64,000 nt of DNA from Marivirga harenae (GTDB lineage Bacteria > Bacteroidota > Bacteroidia > Cytophagales > Cyclobacteriaceae): contig NZ_CP130565.1 in assembly GCF_030534335.1 (NCBI RefSeq), forward strand, positions 3,183,501 through 3,247,500. The letters are read 5' to 3'. Both the position numbers and the translations under genes were made by a program. Below, in pieces: positions 44,229 through 53,021 of this stretch (its first letter is position 1; every line of letters starts with the position of its first letter). The notes under the pieces were generated by a model. It was not told the DNA's origin. It saw only the letters and a list, made by a program, of their open reading frames with translations, and did not search any database.

Positions 44229-44244
44229 GTGATCCGTTCAGGAT
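44229..44244. other. attR core
   Basis: The 16-mer identical to attL at 16537-16552, lying in the 3' end of tRNA-Arg. The tRNA is complete here, so integration kept it functional. Confidence 0.85.
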
Positions 44245-44303
44245 TCGAACCTGAGACCTACTGCTTAGAAGGCAGTTGCTCTATCCAGCTGAGCTAACGG
44301 ACC
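44230..44303 (-). tRNA. tRNA-Arg (anticodon TCT)
   Basis: A 74-nt tRNA on the minus strand. The acceptor GGTCCGT pairs with ACGGATC; the D-loop has AGCTGGATAGA, the anticodon loop CTTCTAA gives anticodon TCT, and the T arm GGTTCGAATCC is intact. The discriminator is A; CCA is not encoded. It is the attachment site of the integrated element. Confidence 0.95.
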
Positions 44304-44417
44304 AAAATCTATATGTAAAGGCGGGAAAATTAACCGCTTTTCCCTTAAGCGAGTGCAAAGAAAGGGATTTTAGTTTTTGAAAACAAAACTTTTTAATGGA
44401 ATTTAATAATTAAGTTT

Positions 44418-46813
44418 CTAACTCAATGTAACTAAGGTAATTCCATCCCCGCCTCGTTCTTCATGTTCATTCTTTAAAGATTTTACATAATTGTATTGCT
44501 TCAAATAATCCCTGATAAATCTCCTTAAGATACCATCTCCGCGACCGTGTAAAATACTCAGTTCGCTATAGCCTAGTACCATCGCATCGTCAATAAATCT
44601 ATCCACAGCCTGTATGGCTTCTTCTGCTCGCATTCCCCTTACATCTATTTGATGCTTGAAATTTGTACTGCGTTCCATCATTCCAGTTGAAGTCCCTGAA
44701 AAACTTTTCTTTTTCTCTTTTTTAATGGCCGTTTTGGACATCCTTTCCAATCTGTTAAGTTTCACCTTAGATTTTAGCTCTCCCAACATGATTTCTGCCT
44801 CCTTTTGTCCTAGGGATAAAACTTCACCTATGGTATCTTGTCCTTTAATTTTTACATAGTCACCCACATTTATTTCCCCCTCTGCATGTTTGAAACTGGC
44901 TTTAGCAGACTCGTGAACTTTTTTCTCTTTTGGGTCTTCCAGTTTTTGATCAAAATCAGTAAGCTGTTTGCGGGCTTTTTTGGTCCGCTCTTTTTCCGCT
45001 TGCGACTCCTTTATTTCTCTGATGGCTTGCTCAACTCGTTTATTGGCCTCTTTAATAATAGATTTAGCTTCTTGTTTGGCTTCTATGATGATTTGTTTCT
45101 TTTGTGTTTTTAGAAATTGATTGAGTTCATCATAATCCTGTGCGCTTTTCTCTAGATGTCCCTCTTTCTTCTGTATTTCTTTGATTTTAGCTTCAAGCTC
45201 TCTTTTTTCTTTTCCTAATTGATTTAGAAGCTTATCATAATTTACTCGTTCGGTACCGATCTTTCCTTTGGCATTTTTAAGAATAGCAGGAGGGATGCCC
45301 ATCTTTTCTGCAACCTCTATTGCAAATGAACTGCCTGGCTTTCCAATTTCTAGTTCATACAGCGGTTCTAAATTTCGTTCATCAAATTTCATGGCACCGT
45401 TGACAACATTTTGATTTTTTACTGCAAAGTTTTTGATGTTGTCGTAATGTGTAGTAATCACCCCAAAAGCTTTCTGGCTGTAAAGTTCTTCCAAAATTGA
45501 TTCAGCTATTGCACCTCCAAATCGAGGCTCTGTACCAGTTCCAAATTCATCTATCAAAAACAAAGTCTGTTTATTTGAATTCAAAAGGAAGTTTTTCATG
45601 TTTTGAAGATGAGAGCTGTAAGTACTCAAATCATTCTCAATACTTTGTTGATCCCCGATGTCGATAAATAAATTTGAAAACAGTCCACATTTGCTATCAG
45701 GATGAACAGAGATTAACAGACCGCATTGCAACATATATTGCAAAAGGCCCACTGTTTTTAAAGCCACGGATTTACCACCTGCATTGGGGCCTGAAATTAT
45801 CAAAATCCTTTTATCACCTTTCAATTGAATGGAAAGCGGTACTACCTTTTTATTATTTTCGGCAAGGCTAAGTTTTAAAAGCGGGTGTTCGGCATTTCGG
45901 TATTCTATAATCCTTGCATTTTCCAATTGCGGGAGCACGGCCCGATTTTTTGTGCAAAACGTGCTTTTGCTCTGATAAAATCTACTATTCCTAAAAATTT
46001 ATATGCCTTTTCCAGATTATCCAGCTCAGGTCGAACCAGTGTAGTTAACTGAGTCAAAATTTTCACGATCTCCCTGCGCTCTGCATACTGCAGTTCCCTT
46101 ACCTCGTTATTAAGCTCTAATGCTTCGGTTGGTTCAATATACACCGTTTGGCCAGTTCCTGACTGATCGTGAATGAATCCTTTTACCCTTCTTTTATATT
46201 CTGCCAGTACGGGTATTACAATCCTTCCGTCTCGAACTGTAATAGAGGCATCTTCGGGAGTGTATTTATTTGCAGAGGCCTGCTTGTATATTTTTTCAAC
46301 TTCCCTTCTCAGTTGTGCCTGTGCTTTAAAAATGTCAGTTCTGATTTGCTGTAGGACTGGACTGGCATTATTTCTTAAGTCGCCCTTGTCATCAATTTTG
46401 GCATCTATGGCTTTATATAAAGACGGTTCTAAATCAACAGCCTTTCTTAAGTTAAATAAATTACGGTATTCCTCTTCATATTCATCAAAAAAGGATATAC
46501 AGTCCAAAATAGTCTTAAGACTTAGTTTTAGGTCGAAAAATTCATCTTCCGTAAAAAAAGCTCCATTTACCTTTGCCCTTTTAATGAAGTGACTCACGTC
46601 TATAAAATTGCTGGAGGGGAAGTGTTCTCCTGATTGAAAGATCTTTAGGAATTCATTAGTTTGATTTAGAAGTGGCTCAAGCTTTTCAAATTTTCTAATA
46701 AAGCTCATTTTCTCCACAATAGCTTGTCCTAAATTACTGCTGCATTCATCAGAAATTAACGTTCTAATTTTATCAAATCCTATTCTTTGCTCAAAATCCT
46801 GGGGTAATATCAT
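44418..46813 (-). pseudogene. mutS2: MutS2 endonuclease, frameshifted
   Basis: Two open frames together make MutS2. The first (46813-45905) carries the core and clamp region (MILPQDFEQRIGFDKIRTLI, VYIEPTEALELNNEVRELQY). The second (to 44418) begins at VLPQLENARIIEYRNAEHPL and contains the ATPase Walker A (SGPNAGGKSVALKTVGLLQY), the coiled coil and the C-terminal Smr nuclease domain (HQIDVRGMRAEEAIQAVDRF, LSILHGRGDGIL). Restoring one base in the GGGCC run near 45939-45943 joins them into about 798 aa, normal for the family. MutS2 suppresses recombination or rescues stalled ribosomes. The break could be real loss of function or a base-call error. Confidence 0.8.
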
Positions 46814-46827
46814 AAATTAATTCAGGC

Positions 46828-47181
46828 TTACTTTTGCTTCTTTTTGGCATTTTCAACTTGCTCCCTCAAGCTGACAGTATCGATTACAATGTCATATACA
46901 GCTTCTAATTTTTCAGGAAATTCAAGATAGTATCTAAAACTTTCTTTATAAACTGAGTCATTTGTATTGTAATCTTCTAATATTTTTAACTCATAGTGTC
47001 TAAATACAACTTTTGAAGAATCTGGTTTTAAACTAATATTGGCGGCTTTATGTTCAGCCAGATAAATATCTGATAGAATAAGTGCCATTTTTTCCGGTGG
47101 GATAATGCCTTTTGGCAGTTCTTCTTTTCCACTACAGGAAACTATTGTTAATATTGCGATGATGTAGATAAGTTTTCTCAT
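46828..47181 (-). CDS. DUF4296 lipoprotein
   Basis: The start is set at ATG 47181, which begins a lipoprotein signal (MRKLIYIIAILTIVSCS, cysteine at 16); a longer frame to 47253 is not credible. The mature protein has the DUF4296 signature PEKMALILSDIYLAEHKAAN, then SVYKESFRYYLEFPEKLEAVYDIV (read in parts), ending in a basic tail. These Bacteroidota lipoproteins have no known function. It has a plausible promoter upstream (47223-47253) and lies 14 bp from the MutS2 start on the same strand. Confidence 0.85.
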   Translation of the reverse strand: MRKLIYIIAILTIVSCSGKEELPKGIIPPEKMALILSDIYLAEHKAANISLKPDSSKVVFRHYELKILEDYNTNDSVYKESFRYYLEFPEKLEAVYDIVIDTVSLREQVENAKKKQK

Positions 47182-47222
47182 TTTTATACTAATATTACAA
47201 TTTGCTTTATCAAATTCGTTGC

Positions 47223-47253
47223 CAAAAGTATTTTTGGAAACTGAAAAAGACAA
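47223..47253 (-). promoter_or_regulatory. Bacteroidota-type promoter of the DUF4296 gene
   Basis: On the minus strand TACTTTTG (positions 47230-47223) matches the TAnnTTTG element, with TTG (47253-47251) 20 bp upstream. It is 42 bp from the chosen start codon. This is a motif match, not a mapped start site. Confidence 0.45.
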
Positions 47254-47316
47254 TTATCGTTTACTTTTTCGTTTGATTTTAATGCAAGGCAAAATTAACA
47301 ATTTAAAAGAGCTATT

Positions 47317-48195
47317 ATGAGGGAGCTGTTCAAAAAGCTTCGAAAATATGAAATAAAAATCCGGAAAGCCGTAAACAATCAAATGCAGGGAGATTTTCAT
47401 TCTGTATTTAAAGGCTCGGGTTTAGAGTTTGATGATGTGCGTCCTTATCAGTATGGTGATGACGTCAGATCCATTGACTGGAACGTATCCGCAAAGGGGC
47501 ATGGTACATTTGTGAAGACCTTCAAGGAAGATAAAGAGCAGAATGTTTATTTCTTAATTGACGTTAGTGCATCTCAAGAAATTGGATTGGAGGGCCAACA
47601 GAAATCAGATATTGCCAAAGAAATCACCGGGGTTTTGTGTATCTCAGCTTTAAAAGAAGGTAGTCAGGTCGGTATGGTCGGTTATTCGGATCAAAGAGAA
47701 CTTTATGTCAAACCTGGAAAAGGACAAAAGCATGGCTATTATGCTATAACGAAGCTTTTTGGTTTAAAGCCTAAATCCTTAAAAACAAGTCTAGATAAGG
47801 GGCTTTTGTACTTATTAGGCTTGGTTAAAAGGAGAAGTGTCATATTTTTGATTAGTGATTTTGTAGATGAAGGCTATGAACATCATTTAAAAGCTTTAGC
47901 CCGCAAGCACGATCTTATAGTAATTCACATCAAGGATAAGCTGGAGACGGATTTACCAATGTTAGGTATTGTCCCTATTAAGGATAAAGAGACAGGTAAA
48001 ACTAGATGGGTTAATACCTCTAGTGCGAGTTTTAAAAAGCAATTCCAGCAAAAAAATAAGGACTACTCTGCTGAATTGAAGGATATTTGTAAACGAAATC
48101 AGGCAGATTATTTGCTGATAGATACTCAAGAAGATTACACTTCTCAGTTAATTAAATTATTTAAAATCAGAAATTTAAGCAAGAAAAAAGCATGA
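47317..48195 (+). CDS. DUF58 domain protein
   Basis: A 292-aa protein of the DUF58 family, a degenerate VWA-type fold used with MoxR ATPases in envelope and stress pathways. The N-terminal motif GDFHSVFKGSGLEFDDVRPY, then GDDVRSIDWNVSAK, is diagnostic; LIDVSASQEIG is the pseudo-MIDAS. It opens a plus-strand cluster with a membrane protein and BatA (overlaps of 4 and 11 nt), as in Bacteroidota Bat loci. The usual MoxR partner is not adjacent. The remaining Bat genes (batB onward) are not present, so the cluster is shortened or dispersed. Confidence 0.9.
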   Translation: MRELFKKLRKYEIKIRKAVNNQMQGDFHSVFKGSGLEFDDVRPYQYGDDVRSIDWNVSAKGHGTFVKTFKEDKEQNVYFLIDVSASQEIGLEGQQKSDIAKEITGVLCISALKEGSQVGMVGYSDQRELYVKPGKGQKHGYYAITKLFGLKPKSLKTSLDKGLLYLLGLVKRRSVIFLISDFVDEGYEHHLKALARKHDLIVIHIKDKLETDLPMLGIVPIKDKETGKTRWVNTSSASFKKQFQQKNKDYSAELKDICKRNQADYLLIDTQEDYTSQLIKLFKIRNLSKKKA

Positions 48196-49082
48196 AGAAA
48201 TACGGGTTGAGCTTAATTTTCAGTCTTGCATTTGTAATACATTTATTCGGTCAACAAATCGAACCTAAGGGGAAATTCCTCCAGGACAGTATGGCCATAG
48301 GGGAGCGCATACAATACAGTTTGAGTATAAAGTATCCAGCGAATTTTCAGATACTAATGCCTGATTCACTCTATAATTTCGAGCCATTTGAATATAGTCG
48401 CAAAGAATATTTCCCTACTCAATCAGATAGTTCGCAAAGTTTTGATAGTGTAGTTTATACGCTGACTTCTTTTGAAATTGATAAAATTCAAAAATTAAAG
48501 CTTCCGGTTTTTATTATTCAGGGCAAGGATAGTACCGCTGTTTATGCCGATTTGGATTCTGTATTTTTGAAAGAAGAGATTGAGGTGGTCTCTGATAGTT
48601 TGAAAATGAAGACTGATGCCATCATTACTAAGCTTGATAAAGACTTTAATTATCCTTATTTAATAGCTTTTTTAGTTGCTTTAGGTATTGTTACCCTTTT
48701 GATTATTATCATATTTGGGAAGAAAATAAGAAAGAAATGGCGAATATGGAGATTAAACAAACGTCACAAGAAATTTAGAGAATCAATGGAGGCTAAACTT
48801 TCTTCTGTTGGCGAAATGTCTGTTGATAAGATTGAAAAGTTGCTTCATAGTTGGAAAAAGCATGCCGAATTTATTTCTAATTCGCCTTATAGAAAATTGA
48901 CCAGTAAAGAGATCAATCAAATGCAGCAGAATGATGAATTATATGAGAATCTGAAAGCTATAGACCGAGTGATATATAGTTCAAAAGGAAAGAATAATGC
49001 TACAGATTCCTTCTCATTTCTATTAAATTATGCCGATGTTATTTTGGATGAACGAATTAAATTGATAGCAGATGGAAAGTAA
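48192..49082 (+). CDS. BatD-like N-terminal membrane protein
   Basis: A 296-aa protein: signal peptide (MKKYGLSLIFSLAFVIHLFG), an extracytoplasmic domain (about 25-150) and one membrane helix (YLIAFLVALGIVTLLIIIIF), then a basic cytoplasmic helical part of about 115 residues. Gene order and topology match the protein between DUF58 and BatA in Bacteroidota Bat operons. Function is unknown; such proteins are thought to bridge periplasm and cytoplasm in aerotolerance. It overlaps DUF58 by 4 nt and BatA by 11 nt. Confidence 0.75.
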   Translation: MKKYGLSLIFSLAFVIHLFGQQIEPKGKFLQDSMAIGERIQYSLSIKYPANFQILMPDSLYNFEPFEYSRKEYFPTQSDSSQSFDSVVYTLTSFEIDKIQKLKLPVFIIQGKDSTAVYADLDSVFLKEEIEVVSDSLKMKTDAIITKLDKDFNYPYLIAFLVALGIVTLLIIIIFGKKIRKKWRIWRLNKRHKKFRESMEAKLSSVGEMSVDKIEKLLHSWKKHAEFISNSPYRKLTSKEINQMQQNDELYENLKAIDRVIYSSKGKNNATDSFSFLLNYADVILDERIKLIADGK

Positions 49083-50109
49083 TGATTGGTTAAGTTTAGA
49101 TTGGTTTCTACCCGAAAGGCTTAAAGCATTTGAATATGAATTTCCGATGGCTTTTTATGCTATGATTGCCCTCCCAATTATTTATTTGTTCGTGGAATGG
49201 TTGAAAGAAAGATTAAGCCCAAAAGTACCAGTGGCATTCCGCGGGGAAGGTATTGGCTTTCAATTTTCCTCTATCTTACGATTCATCCCTATTGTTCTAC
49301 TTTTGTTTTCAGCTTTGCTGATGTTAGTAGCATTGGCTCGACCTCAACAAACTAATGAGAGAGTAGAACAGTGGACTGAAGGAATTGATATTATGCTGGT
49401 ATTGGATATCTCAGAATCCATGAAAATTCAGGATTTCACTCCTAATCGCCTTGAAGCCGCCAAGCAAGTAGCTAATGATTTTATTGATGGGAGATTTCAA
49501 GATAGAATTGGGTTGACCATTTTTAGTGGTGAAGCTTATTCTTTATCGCCTTTAACTACTGACTACAAAATGCTTAAGAATCAGATTTCTGATATTGATT
49601 TTAAGATGATGGAAGCATCCGGTACTGCAATTGGTAGTGCCTTAGCGGTAGGGACAAATAGGATGCGAGAATCAGACTCAAAATCAAAAGTTTTGATTTT
49701 GCTGAGTGATGGAGATAATAACGCTGGTAATATTGACCCAGAAACTGCTGCGAAATTAGCAAATGCTTATGATATTAAAATCTACACGATTGCCATAGGT
49801 AAAGAAGGAAAAGTGCCTTATGGAAAAGATTTTTTTGGGAGGACCAGATATATTGAAAATTCCATGGACGTAACGGGCTTAAAGCAGATTGCTGAAATAG
49901 GTGAGGGTAAATTCTACAGAGCTACAGATAATCAGGCACTTGAGCAAGTTTTCAGTATTATTGATGAATATGAAAAGGCAGAAATCAAAGAAACTAGATA
50001 TAAAGACACCAAGGATTATTACGATGTCTATTTAAAATGGGCAATTGTTTTTTTCTTATTATGGATGCTGACTAAATCGACCTACATTTCTAATGTGTTG
50101 GTGGACTAA
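49072..50109 (+). CDS. VWA-domain protein BatA
   Basis: A 345-aa inner-membrane protein. Two N-terminal helices (about 24-42 and 68-90) flank a cytoplasmic segment, a VWA domain follows with the intact MIDAS DISES in VLDISESMKIQDF and a further Thr/Asp set (SGTAIGSALAVGTNRM, ILLSDGDNN), and one C-terminal helix (YLKWAIVFFLLWMLTKSTYI) re-anchors it. This is the BatA pattern from the aerotolerance operon. It closes the three-gene cluster; a 180-bp spacer follows, with a weak CAATGT / ACATTG hairpin. The next Bat genes are absent. Confidence 0.88.
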   Translation: MESNDWLSLDWFLPERLKAFEYEFPMAFYAMIALPIIYLFVEWLKERLSPKVPVAFRGEGIGFQFSSILRFIPIVLLLFSALLMLVALARPQQTNERVEQWTEGIDIMLVLDISESMKIQDFTPNRLEAAKQVANDFIDGRFQDRIGLTIFSGEAYSLSPLTTDYKMLKNQISDIDFKMMEASGTAIGSALAVGTNRMRESDSKSKVLILLSDGDNNAGNIDPETAAKLANAYDIKIYTIAIGKEGKVPYGKDFFGRTRYIENSMDVTGLKQIAEIGEGKFYRATDNQALEQVFSIIDEYEKAEIKETRYKDTKDYYDVYLKWAIVFFLLWMLTKSTYISNVLVD

Positions 50110-50291
50110 CCCCAATGTTAGACATTGTTTATCCTATCGCGGTTTGAAGTTTAGAACTGTCTAAACGTTGTTAGTACGAGATTGAATTATTGGACAAAGC
50201 CTTTTCCGAAAAATGTAAATTCATCTCTTAAAGCTCTTTTGTATTTTGAATGTTCAATGCTAGAATTGTTAGACCGTAGCGCCCAATTTAC

Positions 50292-51647
50292 TCAAGCCAC
50301 CCAAACCGTTTTCTGATTCACAAATTCCTTAATTCCCAGTTCAGATAATTCTCGACCATACCCACTCATTTTTACACCACCAAAAGGCACTGCTGGATGA
50401 GAAGCCATTAATTTATTGATATACACAGCCCCACTTTCAATTTGACGAGCCAGACGCTTTGCTTTCTCTATATCCTTGCTCCATAATGATCCGCCCAGAC
50501 CAAACCTTGAATCATTTGCCAATTCAATAGCATGATGTTCATCTTCTGCAATTAATACCACTGCCACAGGCCCAAACAATTCTTCTTCATAGGCAGGCAT
50601 TCCTGCTGTTACATTGGATAAGATAGTAGGTTCGTAAAAAGCTTTATTTCTTTTTCCTCCTATTATTACTTTAGCTCCTTGACTAATTGATTTTTCTACT
50701 TGTTCTTCTAACTCTATAGCTAAGTCTTCCCTAGCCATTGAGCCGTAATCAAAATTTTCATCTGCTGGATTTCCAATTTTAATATTTTCAAACTCTGTTT
50801 TGAAATAGGCCAAAAATTCATCTGCAATTGATTTTTCCAGTATAAACCTCTTCGCAGCAATGCAACTTTGCCCATTATTGATCATCCTGGCTTTTGCTCC
50901 TGAAATGGCTGCCCCTTTGACTTCAGCATCCTCTAGCACAATAAATGGATCACTTCCACCCAATTCCAAGACAGTTTTTTTCAGCTTGCTACCGGCCCGT
51001 TCTGCAACTTTACTTCCAGCCACTTCACTACCTGTTAAAGTAGCGGCCTTTACTCTATCATCGTCCAATATCATATTGACCTTAGAAGATGAAACTAATA
51101 AGGTTTGAAAGCACCCTTTTGGAAAACCGGCATCAATTAAGACCTCTTCTATGGCTAGAGCACATTGTGGTACATTTGAAGCGTGTTTCAATAAGCCTAT
51201 ATTTCCTGCCATTAAGTTGGGCGCAATAAATCGGAAAACTTGCCAAAAAGGAAAATTCCAGGGCATAACTGCCAATACAATGCCAATTGGATCATGGGCA
51301 ATGTAAGCTTCTCCTTCTGGGACTTCCAATTTTTTATTGGATAAGAATTCATCTGCTTTTTCAGCGTAGTATTCACAAGCTAGAGCACATTTTTCAATTT
51401 CAGCTATAGCCTCTCTTTTGGCTTTTCCCATTTCCTGAGTCATTAGATGAGCATATTGCTCCTTTCTATCACGAAGTAGAACTGCTGTTTTCAGCATTAA
51501 TTCTTTGCGGTGGGTAAAGTTGGTAGATTTCCAGTCTAGATAAGCTACTTGTGCTAGCTCAATTTTCTTCAAAATTTCATAGTCAGTTTCTTCCTCAAAG
51601 GTTTTTAATAGCTCATTATTGAATGGGTTTCTACTTTCAATTGCCAT
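50292..51647 (-). CDS. NAD(P)-dependent aldehyde (succinate-semialdehyde) dehydrogenase
   Basis: A 451-aa aldehyde dehydrogenase, most like succinate-semialdehyde dehydrogenase. The catalytic Cys is in INNGQSCIAAKRF, the general-base Glu in VLELGGSDPFIVLEDA, and the cofactor-binding loop in AVMPWNFPFWQVFR. The substrate could be succinic semialdehyde or another short aldehyde; nearby genes do not decide. It reads on its own; the next gene on the strand, an EI24 protein, starts 27 bp upstream. Length is normal. Confidence 0.88.
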   Translation of the reverse strand: MAIESRNPFNNELLKTFEEETDYEILKKIELAQVAYLDWKSTNFTHRKELMLKTAVLLRDRKEQYAHLMTQEMGKAKREAIAEIEKCALACEYYAEKADEFLSNKKLEVPEGEAYIAHDPIGIVLAVMPWNFPFWQVFRFIAPNLMAGNIGLLKHASNVPQCALAIEEVLIDAGFPKGCFQTLLVSSSKVNMILDDDRVKAATLTGSEVAGSKVAERAGSKLKKTVLELGGSDPFIVLEDAEVKGAAISGAKARMINNGQSCIAAKRFILEKSIADEFLAYFKTEFENIKIGNPADENFDYGSMAREDLAIELEEQVEKSISQGAKVIIGGKRNKAFYEPTILSNVTAGMPAYEEELFGPVAVVLIAEDEHHAIELANDSRFGLGGSLWSKDIEKAKRLARQIESGAVYINKLMASHPAVPFGGVKMSGYGRELSELGIKEFVNQKTVWVA

Positions 51648-51674
51648 AACAGTTCTAATTTTTAGGTTAAAAAA

Positions 51675-52430
51675 TTAACTAATAACTTTATTGGCATGAA
51701 TTCCTGATGCTATTAAAGCAAAAGAGGGCGCAAATAATACACCAATAAAGGGTATTAGTATAAACAGATTTAAAGCTAAACCGTTACCCAAAACAAGCCC
51801 TTTATGCTTGAAAATTTTCTGTAAGCTTGTTTTAATGCTTAGTTGGTAATATTCATTTCTATAATCTAGCATGGACGCACCAAAGAAAAAGCTTTCGAGT
51901 AAAAACACTACAACTGCCAAAGCAGGAGAGAGGAAAGGGAATACTAAACTTAGGAATATTAGAAATAAGTAAAGTAGAACATTGAGACCGATCAAAATAG
52001 ATCCCATTAGCATACCTCTTCCTATTTCAGAGATCAATCGTATAAGATTAATGGATTTCTTTTGTTGGTTTAATATGTTTTGAGTCCTTTCGGAAAGAAC
52101 AGCAAGGACAGGAGCGAAAATGATTAAGATAACGTATTTGAAAAGATTGATATACAGAGAAATAAGGACTATTCTGATAAATATTGCAGTTAGTATCTGA
52201 ATTAAATTCCCCCATTCTTCCCAATCTTCAGGGAAGCTGAAAAAGCTATAGATAAAATCAATGAGGGTGCCTGTGTAAATCCATGCGACAACCCCAACAA
52301 ACAAAAATGCAAATAAGTTGAAAAAAGCAGCACCCAAAATAAAGCCTTTCAGCTTGTGTTTTCGCACAAATTGAAAGGCTTGATAATATGAAAGGGTAGA
52401 CTGACTAAATTCTTTAAAGAATCTGCTCAT
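51675..52430 (-). CDS. EI24-domain (CysZ-like) membrane protein
   Basis: A 251-aa membrane protein with the EI24/CysZ topology: about four to six helices (GFILGAAFFNLFAFLFVGVV, ILIGLNVLLYLFLIFLSLVF, NLFILIPFIGVLFAPSFALI) and the short hairpin motif KHKGLVLGNGLALN. CysZ relatives transport sulfate, but most Bacteroidota members have no known substrate. The start codon overlaps the stop of the upstream rhodanese gene by 4 nt, so they are co-translated. No sulfur assimilation genes are nearby. Confidence 0.8.
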   Translation of the reverse strand: MSRFFKEFSQSTLSYYQAFQFVRKHKLKGFILGAAFFNLFAFLFVGVVAWIYTGTLIDFIYSFFSFPEDWEEWGNLIQILTAIFIRIVLISLYINLFKYVILIIFAPVLAVLSERTQNILNQQKKSINLIRLISEIGRGMLMGSILIGLNVLLYLFLIFLSLVFPFLSPALAVVVFLLESFFFGASMLDYRNEYYQLSIKTSLQKIFKHKGLVLGNGLALNLFILIPFIGVLFAPSFALIASGIHANKVIS

Positions 52431-52816
52431 TTTTCTGTCTCAAAGTCTGCAGACTCCCAGGCCTGCATTCCTCCAGAAATGTTGTAAACATCTTTAAACC
52501 CAGCTTCTTTCATTTGAGCCACTGCTTTTTGACTTCTTGCTCCTGACCTGCAGATTACATAGTAAGTTTTTTCCTTATCCATTTTCGCTATTGAAGTGGT
52601 AAAGAAATCTGTTTTTAAAACATCCAAATTTTCACTTCCAGTAATTCTGCCTTCTGCATATTCTTGTGGAGTTCTAACATCCAACACAACTTTATTATCG
52701 TCTTTATCGAACTCAATGGCATTCAATTCTTTTACGGTAAGATTATCCTGCGCATTTCCTTGTGTGCAAGCTATTAAAAGAGCTGCTGACGCAATAAATA
52801 TAATTAAGCTTTTCAT
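52427..52816 (-). CDS. Rhodanese-like lipoprotein
   Basis: A 129-aa protein with a lipoprotein signal (MKSLIIFIASAALLIACTQG, cysteine at 17) and one rhodanese domain. The active-site Cys lies in YYVICRSGARSQKAV. Rhodaneses transfer sulfane sulfur from a Cys persulfide; the periplasmic location and substrate are unknown. It precedes the EI24 gene with a 4-nt overlap, an association that suggests a shared role at the envelope. Confidence 0.88.
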   Translation of the reverse strand: MKSLIIFIASAALLIACTQGNAQDNLTVKELNAIEFDKDDNKVVLDVRTPQEYAEGRITGSENLDVLKTDFFTTSIAKMDKEKTYYVICRSGARSQKAVAQMKEAGFKDVYNISGGMQAWESADFETEK

Positions 52817-53021
52817 ACAATTAATTTTAATTCTAATTTACAAAGATAAGGAAAGGATTCATAGTCGAGGTGACTAATGTTACAGCCATAATTTCTTTTA
52901 TAAAATTCTTTAGAACTAATTCCACAATAAAACGAAGTAGAAATTGCTTTCCTGGCTATAACAAGTGACTCTTACAACATTTGTGATCCTTCATGCAAGT
53001 CTGAAAACTTCCAACATCAGC

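Larger units (their letters stand above)
16537..44244. mobile_element. Integrative element (defence island) in tRNA-Arg(TCT)
   Basis: About 27.7 kb bounded by a 16-bp direct repeat, one copy within an intact tRNA-Arg. Supporting signs are a tyrosine integrase reading away from the tRNA end, the 18-mer GGGCACAAATAGGGCACA near both ends, a new tRNA terminator brought by the element and the displaced old one outside attL. The right part carries integrase, RteC-like, excisionase-like, initiator-like and DnaC-like genes; the rest is mostly defence-like cargo on the minus strand. I see no relaxase, conjugation, capsid, portal or terminase genes, so it probably depends on a helper or on another mobile element for transfer. 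It could be satellite-like, but that is inference. Confidence 0.85.

Noticed and set aside
16537-44244. Classification of the element as a conjugative transposon or intact prophage
   Set aside because: I found no relaxase, coupling protein, conjugation, portal, terminase or tail genes; integrase, RteC-like and DnaC-like genes alone do not prove either.
50113-50130. CAATGT/ACATTG hairpin after batA as a terminator
   Set aside because: Short stem, weak T run; kept only as a remark.
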